From: Paucibacter sp. B2R-40
Lineage (GTDB): Bacteria; Pseudomonadota; Gammaproteobacteria; Burkholderiales; Burkholderiaceae_C
Length of the DNA stretch: 64,000 nucleotides
NCBI RefSeq assembly: GCF_025717555.1
Contig: NZ_JAJIRP010000007.1
Span: forward strand, 248,001 to 312,000
Direction: 5' to 3'
The notes beneath the pieces were generated by a model. It was given only the letters and a program-made list of their open reading frames with translations, made no database searches and was not told where the DNA came from. Position numbers and translations under genes: made by a program. Shown here piece by piece: positions 18,483 through 26,703 of the stretch (the first letter of the stretch is position 1; each line of letters opens with the position of its first letter).

Positions 18483-18578
18483 TTTCATGGTTCTTGGCTG
18501 CTCGACGTGCGCCTCATTTGGGCGCGGCGATCGCGATGAGCAAGGCCTTGTGGAGCGAGTGCATTGATCTTGGCAGCA

Positions 18579-19520
18579 CTAGGCCATGCGGGCGCAGACG
18601 AATTTTTCGATCTCGTCCATTGCGCGCGCAGCTTCGGGCAGGAAAGCAGCCATTTGAAACAGATGAGGAGTTTCGGGCCAAAGCTCCAGCTCAACATCGA
18701 CGCCGCTGTCATGTGCTTTGTGGGCGAGGCGGATGGCCTCATCGCAAAGCATTTCGGATTGACCGGCTTGCAAAAAGAGTGGCGGGAAGCCTGCAAAGTC
18801 AGCGAACAAGGGCGACACATCCGGGTGGGTGTAAAGCTGCGGCGAAGGCACGTACAGGCGCCGCAGCACCAAGAGATTGCGCAGGCTGAACATCGGATCG
18901 CGCGCTTCGTTGACCGCCATGCTGGGGCTGTCCAGCGTGCAATCAACAGCGGGCGAAAGCAGTACCGCACAGGCCGGCATCGGCTCCTTGGCCAGCAAAC
19001 TGCGATGCAAGGTGACCAACGCCAAGTTGCCGCCGGCCGAGTCGCCGACCACAAGCAGTTGTTCGGGCCTGCAGCCTTGGCTGAGCAGCCAGCGATAGCT
19101 GGCCTGGCAGTCGTCCGGTGCGGCAGGGAATGGATGCTCAGGTGCCAGGCGATAGTCGGGCATCAAGGCGCTTGCGCCCAAGCGTCGGCACAGCCGGGCC
19201 GCAAAGCTGGCGTGGGCATTCGGAAAGCGAAAGGCGAACGACCCCCCGTGCATATAGAGGATGGTGCGACCAGGCCGCGTCTGCGGTACGCTGATCCATT
19301 CGGCGGCCACGCCGTTGCAATTCACGGCTTCGCGTCGTACCGAGGGGTCAAGTTTGAAGTGGCGCGCATCAAGCAGCTCATAGCGCCGCCTGAGCGCCGC
19401 TACATCGTCTTCAAAGCCGAGTGGCTTGCGCGATGCCCAGCGTAGCCACTCATTCAAGGCGCGGGTGCGCCAACTGCCTCGCCCTGCGATGGTCCGTATA
19501 TGCGGCACCCTCTTGCTCAT
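18579..19520 (-). CDS. Alpha/beta hydrolase, hormone-sensitive-lipase-type esterase
   Basis: Esterase of 313 residues of the HSL (type IV) family. It has the oxyanion motif HGGSF in ILYMHGGSF, the nucleophile elbow GDSAGG, the conserved YRLAPEHPFPAA segment, a late Asp and the catalytic His in ETPHLFQ. It would hydrolyse short acyl esters in the cytoplasm, as no signal peptide is present. It lies 93 bases downstream of the caspase-like gene and in the same direction, so the two may be co-transcribed. Confidence 0.92.
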   Translation of the reverse strand: MSKRVPHIRTIAGRGSWRTRALNEWLRWASRKPLGFEDDVAALRRRYELLDARHFKLDPSVRREAVNCNGVAAEWISVPQTRPGRTILYMHGGSFAFRFPNAHASFAARLCRRLGASALMPDYRLAPEHPFPAAPDDCQASYRWLLSQGCRPEQLLVVGDSAGGNLALVTLHRSLLAKEPMPACAVLLSPAVDCTLDSPSMAVNEARDPMFSLRNLLVLRRLYVPSPQLYTHPDVSPLFADFAGFPPLFLQAGQSEMLCDEAIRLAHKAHDSGVDVELELWPETPHLFQMAAFLPEAARAMDEIEKFVCARMA

Positions 19521-19613
19521 GCAGACAGTCCTCTCGGGAGAACTTGGGCCATTTCTGATCGGGTATGGCCGGTAGGCTCAGCGGCAGCAGCTGCCGAGCC
19601 CGGCCTGCTCGAC

Positions 19614-20486
19614 TCAGGTGAAGACGCGTTCATCCAAGGCGATGTTTGTGCCTTCAAGCTGACCCACCTGGGCATAACCCATGCCGCGCACATTGACAGT
19701 TACCTGAGCGTCTAGGCGACGCCGGGTCACTGCTAGGCCGGCGCCGCGCAAGGCCTTGCAGTAGTTATAGGTGAACACGCCGCGCCAGACACCGCCGATC
19801 GGCGCCTCGGCCGAGGTCTGGTTGTCGCGGCAACCGGCCCAGACCACATGGTTCAGGCCCGGCACGGCGACGGCGTCACGCCGGCCTCCCTCCATGCCGC
19901 CTGGTTTCATCAAGGAGCGCAACGGTATCGAGGGGTTGGCGTCCAGGAAGAAGCCATAGTCGAGCGGCGGTTCGATGTAGCGAGTGGCGAAGGCGGGTTC
20001 ACCCAGCAGCTCATCGGCCATCATGCTCGGCGGCATCTCCCTGGTAGCGCTGCCTGAGTGACAGGAATCCAGAATGACATCGAGGTTGACGCCCGGGGGC
20101 AGGGCGGCCAGCAGGGAGCGCAAATCGTCGTCCTTGATCATGCCGGCAGTGGCGTAGTCATGCGGACAGAGGGTCTCGTCGCGCTGATCGACTTCTTCGC
20201 CGCCTACGTCAATCACTTGCGAGCCATGACCCGAGTAATAGAACACCAGCACATCGCCCCGTTTGGCGCCGGTCAGCAACCAGCGAAAGCTGGTCAGAAT
20301 TGCCGCTCTGGTGGCGCGAGCGTCAGTCAGTATTCTCATGGTGGTGGGCGCCGCCGGCACAATGCCCAGCACGTTAAGCGTATTGGCCATATCGCGCACA
20401 TCGTTCACGCAGCCCCGCAAATCCGGCCCTCCGGCGCCAGCCGGAGCGTAGTCGTTGATTCCCACCAGCAATGCCTTCTTGGTCAT
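19614..20486 (-). CDS. Caspase-like (peptidase C14) protease
   Basis: Cysteine protease of 290 residues, type I metacaspase-like, cytoplasmic (no signal peptide). The caspase fold starts at once (KKALLVGINDY). The catalytic His is in FYYSGHGSQV (about residue 87) and the catalytic Cys in DVILDSCHSG (about 143). Acidic residues RDETLCPHDY between them fit a basic-P1 (Arg/Lys) pocket typical of metacaspases. The ATG at 20486 was chosen because everything upstream in the open frame lacks family character. There is no fused adaptor or sensor domain, so activation must come from calcium, processing or a partner. Two paralogous proteins of unknown family lie upstream in the same direction (beyond one plus-strand gene) and are candidate partners or substrates. 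Confidence 0.92.
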   Translation of the reverse strand: MTKKALLVGINDYAPAGAGGPDLRGCVNDVRDMANTLNVLGIVPAAPTTMRILTDARATRAAILTSFRWLLTGAKRGDVLVFYYSGHGSQVIDVGGEEVDQRDETLCPHDYATAGMIKDDDLRSLLAALPPGVNLDVILDSCHSGSATREMPPSMMADELLGEPAFATRYIEPPLDYGFFLDANPSIPLRSLMKPGGMEGGRRDAVAVPGLNHVVWAGCRDNQTSAEAPIGGVWRGVFTYNYCKALRGAGLAVTRRRLDAQVTVNVRGMGYAQVGQLEGTNIALDERVFT

Positions 20487-20824
20487 GATTGCATCTCCAT
20501 TGATGATTGAATGATTGAGTTCAGCTGAATCGCCGCCTTCATGCCACGGGCTCACCCGCTGCTTCGATGCGGCGACGGTCGGCATCGAAGCAAGCCTTGG
20601 CCGGGTTCTATCCAGGCGATAAGGCGTTAGCAGAGTTTGCAGCGACGCTGATCGGTGCAATTGCTGATTCGCAATCAATCCTTTCGATTGCAAGCGGGCG
20701 GTCGCCTTGGGCTCTTTTTCGCAATCGCATCGTGCGCTGATTTAGCTCAACCCGCCGAGTCGCGAAGCTGCAAATATCGGAGCAAGTTTGCTGGCGCCCT
20801 TGGCGCCTTTGGAAGGTCCTCACC
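20487..20824. other. Intergenic region between divergent caspase and hydrolase genes
   Basis: 338 bases without a convincing gene. It should hold two divergent promoters. A short direct repeat (TGATTGAATGATTGAG, 20501-20516) lies just before the caspase start. A TTGCT-GATT-CGCAA pair (20661-20674) resembles the FNR-type boxes elsewhere in this island, but has no TAGA-type -10 box at the expected distance. Nothing else was recognised. Confidence 0.4.
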
Positions 20825-21457
20825 ATGAATGGCCAGTCCAGGATACTGATCGGTAGCAATCGCCTTGCCGGCGACTTGTGCATGGGCGAAAAATCCCGTG
20901 GCTTGGTCGTGTTCGCGCATGGCCGCGGCAGCGGGCGCAACAGCAGGCGAAATCTGCAGGTGGCCCAAGCTTTGCAGCGCCTGGGCTTGGCGACCTTGTT
21001 GTTCGACCTATTGACAGAGACAGAGGCCGCCGAAGTTGTTCAGGTCTTCGACATCGAGTTGCTGGCACTGCGACTGCAGGCCGTGCCGGAGTCCTTGCCG
21101 CCTGCGGCAAGGGCTTTGCCTATGGGCTTGTTCGGCGCGAGCACCGGTGCGGCGGCGGCGTTTGTGGCGGCCGCTCGTCAGCCTGAAATCTGGCGAGTGG
21201 TGGTTTCACGCGGTGGTCGCCCAGATCTGGCGCATGACTATCTGGAGCATGTGCGGGCTGCCAGTTTGCTGATTGTGGGCGGCGCTGACAGCGAAGTTTT
21301 GGCCTTGAACCGGGCGGCGTTCAAGTACCTGCGTTGTGAGAAACGCATCGAAGTGGTGCCTCGCGCCAGCCATCTATTCGAGGAGGCCGGCACCCTGCAC
21401 ACAGCCGCAATGTTGGCCGGCGCCTGGTTTCTCGATCATTTGTCCATACCGGCTTGA
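20825..21457 (+). CDS. Small alpha/beta hydrolase (dienelactone-hydrolase-like)
   Basis: Hydrolase of 210 residues with the fold order of dienelactone-hydrolase-like proteins: GLVVFAHGRGSGRNSRRN (oxyanion region), nucleophile motif GLFGASTGAAAAF (GxSxG, Ser about residue 108), an Asp in VGGADSEV, and the His in VPRASHLFEEAG. It lacks a signal peptide. Relatives are often fused or adjacent to phosphoribosyltransferases in stress islands, but none is seen here. GGAAGG precedes ATG 20825. It is transcribed opposite to the caspase and paralog genes that flank it. Confidence 0.85.
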   Translation: MNGQSRILIGSNRLAGDLCMGEKSRGLVVFAHGRGSGRNSRRNLQVAQALQRLGLATLLFDLLTETEAAEVVQVFDIELLALRLQAVPESLPPAARALPMGLFGASTGAAAAFVAAARQPEIWRVVVSRGGRPDLAHDYLEHVRAASLLIVGGADSEVLALNRAAFKYLRCEKRIEVVPRASHLFEEAGTLHTAAMLAGAWFLDHLSIPA

Positions 21458-21516
21458 GGACTGAGGACATCTGGCGTCGCTCCAAGTCGGCTCCGATTGT
21501 CTTGACGCCACCGGAT

Positions 21517-22590
21517 TCAAGCCTGCGGCGAGCGCGGCACAAAGGAGCTGATCCAGCCGATGACGTGAATCGACTCGTCATGGCTCTCACGCCCGATGGG
21601 GAAAGGGCCCACAGCCAGCGAATGATCGCCCGCTCGCGCCGCGGCCAGCAAGGGTTTGTCGGCCGCCCCCCAATCGCCGTCGACCTGCACCTCTACGGCC
21701 ACCAACAGTTCGGTCGGGATCAGCGGCAAAATGCCGGCGTTTTGCCGCGGATCGCCGGATGAACAAAAGCCCGGCGCTTGACCGGCAAGTGTCCAGCCAC
21801 TGGTGCTGAAGAGCATGGCATTGAGCCAGGGCCGACCGAGGCTGACGGTCAGATATTTCATCTTGACTTCGCGCATGGTCGTGCCTGGCCCGAGCGCTTG
21901 GGAGCGCGCCACGCTGCCTGCCCTCGCACCGCCGCCCGCACCCGAAACCCCAAGCGCACGGCCGCGTGAGCCACCAATATGCAATTTCAAGTCGGTGTGC
22001 GCATCACCGAGCAATGTGAAAGCGCCGTTGCCGGCATCAGGGCCCGACAAGTCAATCGCCAAATCATCATAGGCATCACGCGCCATGCTCCAGTCGCCCG
22101 GCATCGGCTGCACCGGTAGCCAACTGCCGGCCGTGCGATCCAGGTTGGTATAGGCCTGCGCCTCGGCCACCGCCCGCTGGGCCTCAGCGATCACCGAAGC
22201 GACAAAGGGGTTGTCGCCCACCATGCGCGCGCCCTTGGCAATTTGCCGGTAGACCGATTCGGTCGAGGCCAGGCTGGCCGCATAAAAAGGACCGAATACG
22301 GGCACCGGATCAACCAACTGTCGGAATGCCCACAGCGCCGCCAAGCTGCCGCCGGGATTGGCGGAGGACAAGGGGTCTGCGTAGTTCTGCGGCCGCAGCG
22401 TCACCGGAAAGGGATTGAGTTGCAAGACCGGTTTGATGCTTGGAGCGGCAGGCGCCATCTTGGCGCCACGCCCCTTGCTGCATTGAAACAGCACCAGGTC
22501 CGTCGGACCCAGGGGCTGGGCTTGACGCACAAGCTGGGCCAGCCGAGGCCGACGGGCCTCTCCCAAGGCGCCGGCAATCGCGCCCAGCAT
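21517..22590 (-). CDS. Unrecognised protein, paralog B of the adjacent gene
   Basis: Protein of 357 residues with no signal peptide or membrane helix and no family I recognise. It is clearly related to the next gene: RPWLNAMLFSTSGWTLAGQ matches RPWLNTLLLRTDGWWLKGQ there, GILPLIPTELLV matches GMLPLIPVAFVV, PMPGDW matches PLPGDW, and both end with a hydrophobic WISS/WVSA-x2-P strand. The middle is Gly/Ala/Arg-rich and shorter than in the partner. The ATG at 22590 is preceded by GAGG seven bases upstream, which decides it over the TTG at 22596. The gap to the upstream paralog is 64 bases, so they form an operon. The beta-rich C-terminal half with alternating polar and hydrophobic residues could be a binding or pore-type fold, but that is speculation. 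Confidence 0.8.
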   Translation of the reverse strand: MLGAIAGALGEARRPRLAQLVRQAQPLGPTDLVLFQCSKGRGAKMAPAAPSIKPVLQLNPFPVTLRPQNYADPLSSANPGGSLAALWAFRQLVDPVPVFGPFYAASLASTESVYRQIAKGARMVGDNPFVASVIAEAQRAVAEAQAYTNLDRTAGSWLPVQPMPGDWSMARDAYDDLAIDLSGPDAGNGAFTLLGDAHTDLKLHIGGSRGRALGVSGAGGGARAGSVARSQALGPGTTMREVKMKYLTVSLGRPWLNAMLFSTSGWTLAGQAPGFCSSGDPRQNAGILPLIPTELLVAVEVQVDGDWGAADKPLLAAARAGDHSLAVGPFPIGRESHDESIHVIGWISSFVPRSPQA

Positions 22591-22654
22591 GCTCAAGCCT
22601 CATCTCCGTCCGACATTGCACAGGGCAGGGTGGGCCTGCAAGGGCTGAGCCGAA

Positions 22655-24043
22655 TCATGCGGGCTTGGGTGTGCCCATTGGCGGCGAAGCGGGCGTGATG
22701 GCGCTGACCCAGGCCACGATTTGCATGCCCGGGATGTGTACGCCGCCTTCATCAAAACTGGCCTTGGCCATGTCCTTGGAATCGCTGTGCGCGTAATGCG
22801 CGCTGACCGAGAAAGGGCCCCAACCAACACTGGCGGCCCCACTGGTGGCACTTTCGATGTGCTTCTTGTCCGCCGCGCTGAAGTCGGCCTTGATGGTGAC
22901 ATCACTCATTACGACGAAGGCGACCGGTATCAGTGGCAGCATGCCCTTGGTATTGCCTTCCAAAGCGCCGTTCGAGATTGCCCCCGCCGGCTGGCCCTTT
23001 AACCACCAGCCGTCGGTGCGCAGCAGCAGCGTATTCAGCCAAGGGCGCATGATGCGCACCAGCTTGAGCTTGGCGCTGATCGACACATTGCTGGCATCCA
23101 TATGAAAATTCTGCTCCGAGTCACTGTGCTCGGCGCCGCCCGACACCGACCATAGGCCAAGGCCAAAGGCGGTCTTGGCACCGTAGCTATTGGACTTGGA
23201 GTCGCTGCTGGTATTCAAATAGTTGCTCGACAATTTGAATTCACTCGCACCGCTATTGCCGTCGGCCCAGTCCCCGGGCAGCGGGTAGGAAAGCAACCAG
23301 CGCGAACCACCCAAAGGTGGCGTCTGCCATTTATCCGGCGCCACCGACTTTTGCGCATCGGCGATCACGGCCGTCACCACGTCATTGATGGTGGCCACCA
23401 TCGCGTTGGTGGCTTCCTCGACATTGTTCTTGCCCTGCCTGACCCAGGTGTTCCAGGCTTTATCAATATTGAGCTGCAACATCGGCGCTACCGCATTGAA
23501 GTCACGCTGGTCCTTGGGCTTGCTCAGGTCATAGCCGTTTTGCGCTACCCGGTAGCCGGTGAAGGCGCTGACATAGGCGGTCTGGTTCTCGTCATAGGCC
23601 TTGGCGATGGCGGACGGCCCTGTGCTGACAGTAGGTGGGCCTTTGAAGTTAGGAATGCTGCTGGTTTCAAGCAAGAAAGCCATGGCGGCGTCATAGGTAG
23701 CCTTTTGCGCTGGATCTTGCTTTGCGTCGGTGTTGGCGCCTTGGGCGATTTTCTCGAAGGTAAGGCTGACCATCTCGGTGGATGGCACGAACTCCACCGA
23801 CACCTGCGGGATATCGTCCACCAGCGCAGAGAACTGATAGGCGGCATTGAGGCTGCCATTGGGATTCATCGGCGTGGCCTGGTGCTTGTAATCGGCCGCC
23901 GAGATTGCCGTGTTTTTCGCAAACTGCAGCAAGGTGGTCTGCGGATTGAAGACGCCGGACTTGCCGTCGGGCGAATAGCACACCGCGTCAAAGATGCGGT
24001 CATACAGAGCTTGCAAGAGCTGCTTTTCGTTTTCGGGGGTCAT
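22655..24043 (-). CDS. Unrecognised protein, paralog A
   Basis: Protein of 462 residues, soluble, of unknown family. The N-terminal half (1-220) is helical (YQFSALVDDIPQVSVEF, DKAWNTWVRQGKNNVEE). A PLPGDW motif follows, then a Ser/Asn-rich stretch (about 275-310), and a beta-type C-terminal half shares blocks with paralog B: RPWLNTLLLRTDGWWLKGQ, GMLPLIPVAFVVMSDVTI, a DxxxADK segment, VGWGPFSV and HIPGMQIVAWVSAITP. AAAGGA lies about ten bases before ATG 24043. An FNR-like pair lies about 100 bases upstream. Its length and clean codon use argue for a functional gene. The caspase-like protease encoded 2.2 kb downstream may act with it, which is inference from position only. Confidence 0.8.
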   Translation of the reverse strand: MTPENEKQLLQALYDRIFDAVCYSPDGKSGVFNPQTTLLQFAKNTAISAADYKHQATPMNPNGSLNAAYQFSALVDDIPQVSVEFVPSTEMVSLTFEKIAQGANTDAKQDPAQKATYDAAMAFLLETSSIPNFKGPPTVSTGPSAIAKAYDENQTAYVSAFTGYRVAQNGYDLSKPKDQRDFNAVAPMLQLNIDKAWNTWVRQGKNNVEEATNAMVATINDVVTAVIADAQKSVAPDKWQTPPLGGSRWLLSYPLPGDWADGNSGASEFKLSSNYLNTSSDSKSNSYGAKTAFGLGLWSVSGGAEHSDSEQNFHMDASNVSISAKLKLVRIMRPWLNTLLLRTDGWWLKGQPAGAISNGALEGNTKGMLPLIPVAFVVMSDVTIKADFSAADKKHIESATSGAASVGWGPFSVSAHYAHSDSKDMAKASFDEGGVHIPGMQIVAWVSAITPASPPMGTPKPA

Positions 24044-24140
24044 GGCATCAAGTCCTTTCAAAATTCGATCAAGTCGTGTCGCTTGGCGGCAAGGCGTAGC
24101 GACCCGTAGCTCTATTGAAACCGTCCAAGCACCGGAAAAA

Positions 24141-24154
24141 TTGCGAACCGTCAA
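24141..24154 (-). promoter_or_regulatory. Weak FNR-like box before paralog A
   Basis: On the minus strand TTGAC-GGTT-CGCAA keeps the TTG-N8-CAA core of FNR sites. TTCAAT, a poor -10 match, sits at the same offset where TAGA boxes stand at the other two sites. It could be chance. Confidence 0.25.
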
Positions 24155-24287
24155 TGCATACGCGCTCTAAGAGAATTCACAGGACGCCGCGTGAACGCAG
24201 GCAACACGGAGCAACTCCGGCGCAGTCGGCGCCCACATGGGGATAGCGCTCAGAGCGCACGCATCAACGCAAAGAATGGAGCCAATC

Positions 24288-25142
24288 TCACATCGCTGGC
24301 GATGCGGGCAGGCTGCGCTTGCCGTCTGCGCCATTGCCAGTTTGGGCGGCAGTTCGTGCCATCGCGCGGGCTTTGCTCTTGACCACTTTCACCGCTTTGA
24401 CAGGCTTTGACGGTTTGCCGATGGCAGCCTTGGGCAAGGCCTTGCCCTTGCTGGCAGCCGCATCGCGCAGCCCTTCGGCTGTGCCGGCCATCACCTTGCG
24501 CAAGGCGTCTCCGGTCATATGGCTGATGCCATCGGCCACTTTGACTGCGCTCTTGACCACCACCTTGCTGATCAGCGCAACATTGCCGCCGGTTTCGCTG
24601 ACTGCCTGGACGATGCCACCCATCGCACGCAGCGCGACTGTCGCGACATCGGCGCCCAAGAGATGCGCCTGACGCATCGAGGTCTTGATGATTTCTTTGG
24701 CCGCCACCGAGACATCGCCCTGTACATCGTTCACGCCATTCACCACGCCACGCGCAATCGCCTTGATAGACACTGCCAACTCGGCACCCAGTTGTTCTGC
24801 GGCCTCAACGGCGCCGCCAAGGACATCGCGAACGACGCTGTTCAACTCCTGGGCAATATGACCCCCGGCCCGCAAGGTCTGCGCGACCGTTGCGCGCACC
24901 AAATCGGCGATTTCGACCTCCATCTTTTCCAGGCCTTGCATGCTGAGCGCAACGCCTTGCTTGATCGATTGGCCGGCAGGGCCGAGCATAGGAATGCCGG
25001 ACTTGTGCCTCTTTGTCCGCGCTTTGCTAATGGTCGATTTGACAGCTTCGCCATTGCCTGATGCAGCCTTCACGCCCAATTTTTGACGGGGTGGCGGCGA
25101 TTTTCGTGCTGGGGCTCTGCTTGTTTTTGCCGTAGTGCTCAT
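24288..25142 (-). CDS. Basic-tailed all-helical protein, unrecognised
   Basis: Protein of 284 residues. The N-terminus is a Lys/Arg/Pro/Ser-rich disordered tail, the centre (about 65-230) is a run of amphipathic helices rich in Ala, Val, Gly and Ile with an 11-residue-like rhythm (VRDVLGGAVEAAEQLGAEL, SIKAIARGVVNGVNDVQGD), and the C-terminus is Lys/Ala-rich (KPVKAVKVVKSKARAM) like histone H1 or AlgP. It could coat a surface (granule or membrane) or bind DNA through the tails. Three ATGs overlap at the start. The one at 25142 is best spaced (seven bases) from GGAG. It is divergent from hsp20, and the FNR-like box at 25279 lies between them. Confidence 0.7.
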   Translation of the reverse strand: MSTTAKTSRAPARKSPPPRQKLGVKAASGNGEAVKSTISKARTKRHKSGIPMLGPAGQSIKQGVALSMQGLEKMEVEIADLVRATVAQTLRAGGHIAQELNSVVRDVLGGAVEAAEQLGAELAVSIKAIARGVVNGVNDVQGDVSVAAKEIIKTSMRQAHLLGADVATVALRAMGGIVQAVSETGGNVALISKVVVKSAVKVADGISHMTGDALRKVMAGTAEGLRDAAASKGKALPKAAIGKPSKPVKAVKVVKSKARAMARTAAQTGNGADGKRSLPASPAM

Positions 25143-25278
25143 CATCATTCTCCAAGTTAGGGCTGGTTCTATCGGTTTGGATAGGGCCTGCAAAGGTAGT
25201 GCGGCTTGCGGCCCCGACGATTGAGAAATCGCAGCCCGGTCACGCATATCCGGATTCCTCTGCCTGAGCACTATTTGC

Positions 25279-25319
25279 TTGCGCTTGCTCAATCTGGAGC
25301 ACGGTCCAGTTTTTAGACT
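25279..25319 (+). promoter_or_regulatory. FNR-like box and -10 element before hsp20
   Basis: TTGCG-CTTG-CTCAA (25279-25292) and TAGACT (25314-25319) have exactly the same separation as the pair before the DUF883 gene (35 bases from box start to TAGA), placing the box at about -40.5. The match to the canonical half sites is 7 of 10. Confidence 0.45.
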
Positions 25320-25402
25320 TCCGCTTGTCGGGCTGCACTTTTCGATGCTTGAAAGATCGGCACCGCTGTGGCCTCAGACATCAACCAACCTGGAGTGCAA
25401 TC

Positions 25403-25822
25403 ATGAATGCCTTGACTCGCATGCAACGCTTTGACGATATGTTCCCCGACCTGTTTCGCCGCTTTGCTCGGCCCATGTCATTGAGCGAGGATGCGCCGGC
25501 TGATATCCGAATCGACGTGGTTGAGAACGACCATGACTATGTAGTGCGCGCCGAAATACCAGGCGCCAAGAAGGAAGACATCCGTGTTGCGGTCGAAGGC
25601 AACTTTGTCTCTATCTCCGCCGACATCAAGCGCGAGCGCGAAGAGAAGTCAGGCAGCCGCGTCTTGCTCAAGGAAACCTATTTCGGCAGCGCCTCGCGAG
25701 GTTTCTCGCTGGGACATGAGATTGACGACAAGGAAGTTGTGGCCAAGCTGGAGGATGGCGTTCTCAAGCTGACCCTGCCTAAGCGAGAAGGCTCCCGTAC
25801 GCGCGAGATCGCAATTCAATAG
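25403..25822 (+). CDS. Hsp20/alpha-crystallin family small heat-shock protein
   Basis: Small chaperone of 139 residues that holds unfolding proteins in the cytoplasm. The alpha-crystallin domain runs from about 35 to 135 (IRIDVVENDHDYVVRAEIPGAKKEDIRV) with the conserved GVLKLTLPK motif and a C-terminal REIAIQ that matches the I-x-I/V oligomerisation tail. ATG 25403 is the only start that fits the family length. The upstream box suggests FNR-type activation. The sequence CTTGAAA upstream was considered as a sigma-32 -35 box, but no CCCCAT-like partner was found. Confidence 0.93.
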   Translation: MNALTRMQRFDDMFPDLFRRFARPMSLSEDAPADIRIDVVENDHDYVVRAEIPGAKKEDIRVAVEGNFVSISADIKREREEKSGSRVLLKETYFGSASRGFSLGHEIDDKEVVAKLEDGVLKLTLPKREGSRTREIAIQ

Positions 25823-25949
25823 GACCCATGGCGCTGAGCAGTGCCGGTCAGCTTGCGAAATTCGCGCCCCTGTTCATCGATGGTCTTAGCTTTCTGACTG
25901 GGGTTTCGCTAGGGATGGATTTCATCCGTTTCAGTAGACCCCTGAAAAG

Positions 25950-26272
25950 GTTGAACTTGAAACGGAGGAGAGGAAATTGGTCAAGTCGGTGAAACAGGTG
26001 ACCGAGCACGGGGATGGCGTCGTCGAGGCGGCCACCAGCATTCGCCGGTCGTACGAAGACAGTGGCGGCTTGGATGGCAGCCCGCGCATGCTCCAAGACC
26101 TCAAGGAGGCCGGTGTTTGTTGCATAGTAAAACGGGTGTCGCGCCCGATTCGCTAGGCCAAGTTGCGCTTTTTTCTAGGCGACAAGCACCCTTACTGCCG
26201 ACGCGCGGAAACGGTCGGGTTCACTCCCAACGGCTTCGAGCGGAAGTTCTCGAAAGGCAAGCCTGATCAATG
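25950..26272 (+). pseudogene. IS3-type transposase (OrfB) remnant
   Basis: Two consecutive pieces in different frames match the N-terminal part of IS3-family OrfB. The first (to the stop at about 26157) reads IRRSYEDSGGLDGSPRMLQDLKEAGV, matching the IRxxxxxSxGxYGSPRxxxxLxxxG helix region. The second (about 26174-26272) reads KHPYCRRAETVGF then TPNGFERKFSKGKPDQ, matching the APNLLxRxFxxxxPNQ stretch just before the DDE domain. The catalytic domain is absent and no terminal inverted repeats were found. Recognition is from memory of the family. Confidence 0.6.
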
Positions 26273-26703
26273 AAATCCATCTTGCGCCCGGATTTCGTTG
26301 ATCGGCAGCTTCTGGAGGTATAGCTGACACCCGTTCAACGAAGTGCCCAATGGCCGGTATCGAAGGCGGGGTCACTGGACCGCCGAATCCGAGCGTCAGC
26401 AGCCAGCCTTCCAGCGGCGGGCGATCTCGCGCGATGAGCGGCAGCATTGGGCACCTTGCAGTCGCACGGCCGATGGCCGCGACCGTCAGCATTATCGCTG
26501 CAGACCCGTCATCTGCATCCGACCCTGCCAACGCAATGGCCTCCAAGACTTACAGCGCAAGGGGTAGGCGGCTACCGTTTGCCGGTCTTTGTTTTTGTTG
26601 GCCTTTGCCATTTGCTGAATCAAGGCACGTTGACACTCCTTAGAAATCACGCGCTGCCTAACGAAAATCTTGTTGTTTGCTAGATCGCATCATGCCGACC
26701 GAC
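26273..26703. other. Decayed region without a convincing gene
   Basis: A 123-codon minus frame (26175-26546) overlaps the transposase remnant. It has some hydrophobic protein-like stretches (GWLLTLGFGGPVTPPSIPAIGHFV) but no ribosome site and no family match. I treat it as unlikely to be a gene. The rest shows no motif. The stretch separates the stress island from the TonB block and looks like an old insertion scar. Confidence 0.35.

Noticed and set aside
21517-24043. Paralogs A and B as bacterial gasdermins beside a caspase
   Set aside because: They are too long, lack the gasdermin N-terminal palmitoylated Cys and hydrophobic pattern, and show no short C-terminal inhibitory peptide that I can see.
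25352-25380. Sigma-32 promoter (CTTGAAA) before hsp20
   Set aside because: No CCCCAT-like -10 partner at 13-15 bases. The FNR-type box with TAGACT fits better.
26175-26546. Minus-strand frame of 123 codons in the decayed region
   Set aside because: No ribosome site, overlaps the transposase remnant and has no family I recognise. Kept only as a note in the region entry.
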